This document shows positions 63,504 to 64,000 of a stretch of 64,000 nucleotides of DNA, piece by piece; position 1 is the stretch's first letter; each line of letters begins with the position of its first letter. The position numbers were made by a program, and so were the translations under genes. The notes under the pieces are model-generated. The model saw nothing but the letters and a program-made list of their open reading frames with translations. It ran no database searches and was not told the DNA's origin. This DNA is from Leifsonia xyli subsp. cynodontis DSM 46306. Lineage in GTDB: Bacteria > Actinomycetota > Actinomycetes > Actinomycetales > Microbacteriaceae. The stretch spans positions 558,001-622,000 of the forward strand of contig NC_022438.1 of assembly GCF_000470775.1 (NCBI RefSeq), in the 5' to 3' direction.

Positions 63504-64000
63504 TCACACTTTCGCGCGCCAGTCGGCCTCGTCGTCATCGTCGAGGCCGGCTGCGCGCCGGACGTCCGGAATGCTGAGCGTCTCCGTCGCTGGGCCGACC
63601 ACGGTCGCCTCGTCGCGGCGGTGGCGCAGGATGTCGTTGATGTACGACCCCAGGGCTTCCGCGAGAGGAACATCCCGGCCCTCGGCCTGTGACATGAACC
63701 AGCGGTGCTCGAGCAGCTGGTGGAAGACCTCGGCCGGTTCCAGCTTGCCCTTCAGCTCGGCCGGGATGGCGCGCACGATCGGCTCGAAGACGCGCATCAG
63801 CCACTCGTGGGCCATCGCCTCCTCGTCCAGCCCCGCTTTCCCGAGGGTCGCGGAGTACGAATCGAGGTCGTTGAGCAGGCGGCGTGCCTGGTTCTCGCCG
63901 GTGTCCAGACCGGTGAGGCGGAGCAGCCGGCGGGAGTGGTGGCCGGCGTCCACGACCTTCGGCTGGATGCGCACGGTCGTGCCCTCGTCGGAGGTCTTGA
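63504..64000 (-). CDS. DUF4032 domain protein, C-terminal part (runs off the window)
   Basis: The frame is open to the window edge; only the C-terminal 165 codons are seen. Recognisable text is AHEWLMRVFEPIVRAIPAEL, KGKLEPAEVFHQLLEHRWFM and SQAEGRDVPLAEALGSYIND, a pattern of actinobacterial DUF4032 proteins, which carry a kinase-like N-terminal region (from memory of the family). An internal ATG-like start at 63974 is not needed because upstream codons (KTSDEGTTVRIQPKVVD) continue the family sequence. The C-terminus ends DDDDEADWRAKV. Function unknown. Confidence 0.78.
   Translation of the reverse strand, partial: KTSDEGTTVRIQPKVVDAGHHSRRLLRLTGLDTGENQARRLLNDLDSYSATLGKAGLDEEAMAHEWLMRVFEPIVRAIPAELKGKLEPAEVFHQLLEHRWFMSQAEGRDVPLAEALGSYINDILRHRRDEATVVGPATETLSIPDVRRAAGLDDDDEADWRAKV

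Noticed and set aside
1..64000. Prophage, CRISPR array or biosynthetic gene cluster for a secondary metabolite
   Set aside because: No phage structural genes, spaced repeats with spacers, or NRPS/PKS/lanthipeptide enzymes were seen.

Overview
The window is high-GC DNA with dense operons, frequent ATGA/GTGA start-stop overlaps and GTG starts. WhiB and CarD regulators, SenX3-RegX3/PhoU, a fused IspD-IspF and a GlnR-like orphan regulator point to an actinobacterium of the family Microbacteriaceae. About 15 of some 55 genes are broken by single-base frameshifts, deletions or insertion sequences, while housekeeping genes (glyA, folD, manA, cysS, rlmB, ispDF, carD, gpmA) are intact. That pattern suggests a reduced, host-restricted lineage such as Leifsonia xyli subsp. 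xyli. The organism name is an inference from content, not a database match.

Layout. 1-1.3 kb: a sigma factor fused to a zinc-finger and membrane-spanning tail, cut by the window edge. 1.5-7.3 kb: a leftward amino-sugar operon (SIS isomerase/deaminase, ROK kinase, PfkB kinase, class II aldolase, DeoR repressor, NagA-type deacetylase) that reads as an N-acetylgalactosamine/glucosamine pathway; the PfkB kinase is frameshifted. 7.6-8.8 kb: a PIG-V-like mannosyltransferase. 8.8-12.5 kb: a large LuxR-type ATPase regulator split by an IS481-family element. 12.7-25.6 kb: an exopolysaccharide/cell-surface cluster (P-loop protein, DUF4012 protein, LAXTG surface protein, low-molecular-weight phosphatase, priming sugar transferase, glycosyltransferase, acyltransferase, polymerase/ligase, BY-kinase), in which five genes are broken and one carries a compensated double frameshift. 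25.7-29.7 kb: a GH20 hexosaminidase, a ZTP riboswitch upstream of glyA, and folD. 29.8-32.4 kb: two frameshifted genes, an IS5-family element and an ankyrin lipoprotein. 32.5-35.7 kb: galK (broken), galT and a divergent DeoR regulator. 36-42.3 kb: two Wzy/ligase-like membrane proteins, manA, an acyl-CoA dehydrogenase and galE. 42.4-47.5 kb: whiB, a giant GT2 membrane glycosyltransferase and a DUF5719-like protein. 47.5-48.8 kb: a second, apparently identical IS481-family copy fused to a 5' stump of ppk, a likely chromosomal rearrangement joint. 48.8-64 kb: GlnR-like regulator, nitrobindin, YgfZ, methyltransferase, gpmA, phoU, senX3-regX3, carD, ispDF, cysS, rlmB, then a decayed HbpS-SenS-SenR-like haem/redox sensing system and part of a DUF4032 gene.

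Non-coding signals of note are the ZTP riboswitch (27.3 kb), several long perfect hairpins between convergent genes, two dispersed repeat families, inverted-repeat operator candidates upstream of the amino-sugar operon, galT and whiB, and an intrinsic terminator after carD. I saw no tRNA, rRNA or CRISPR array.
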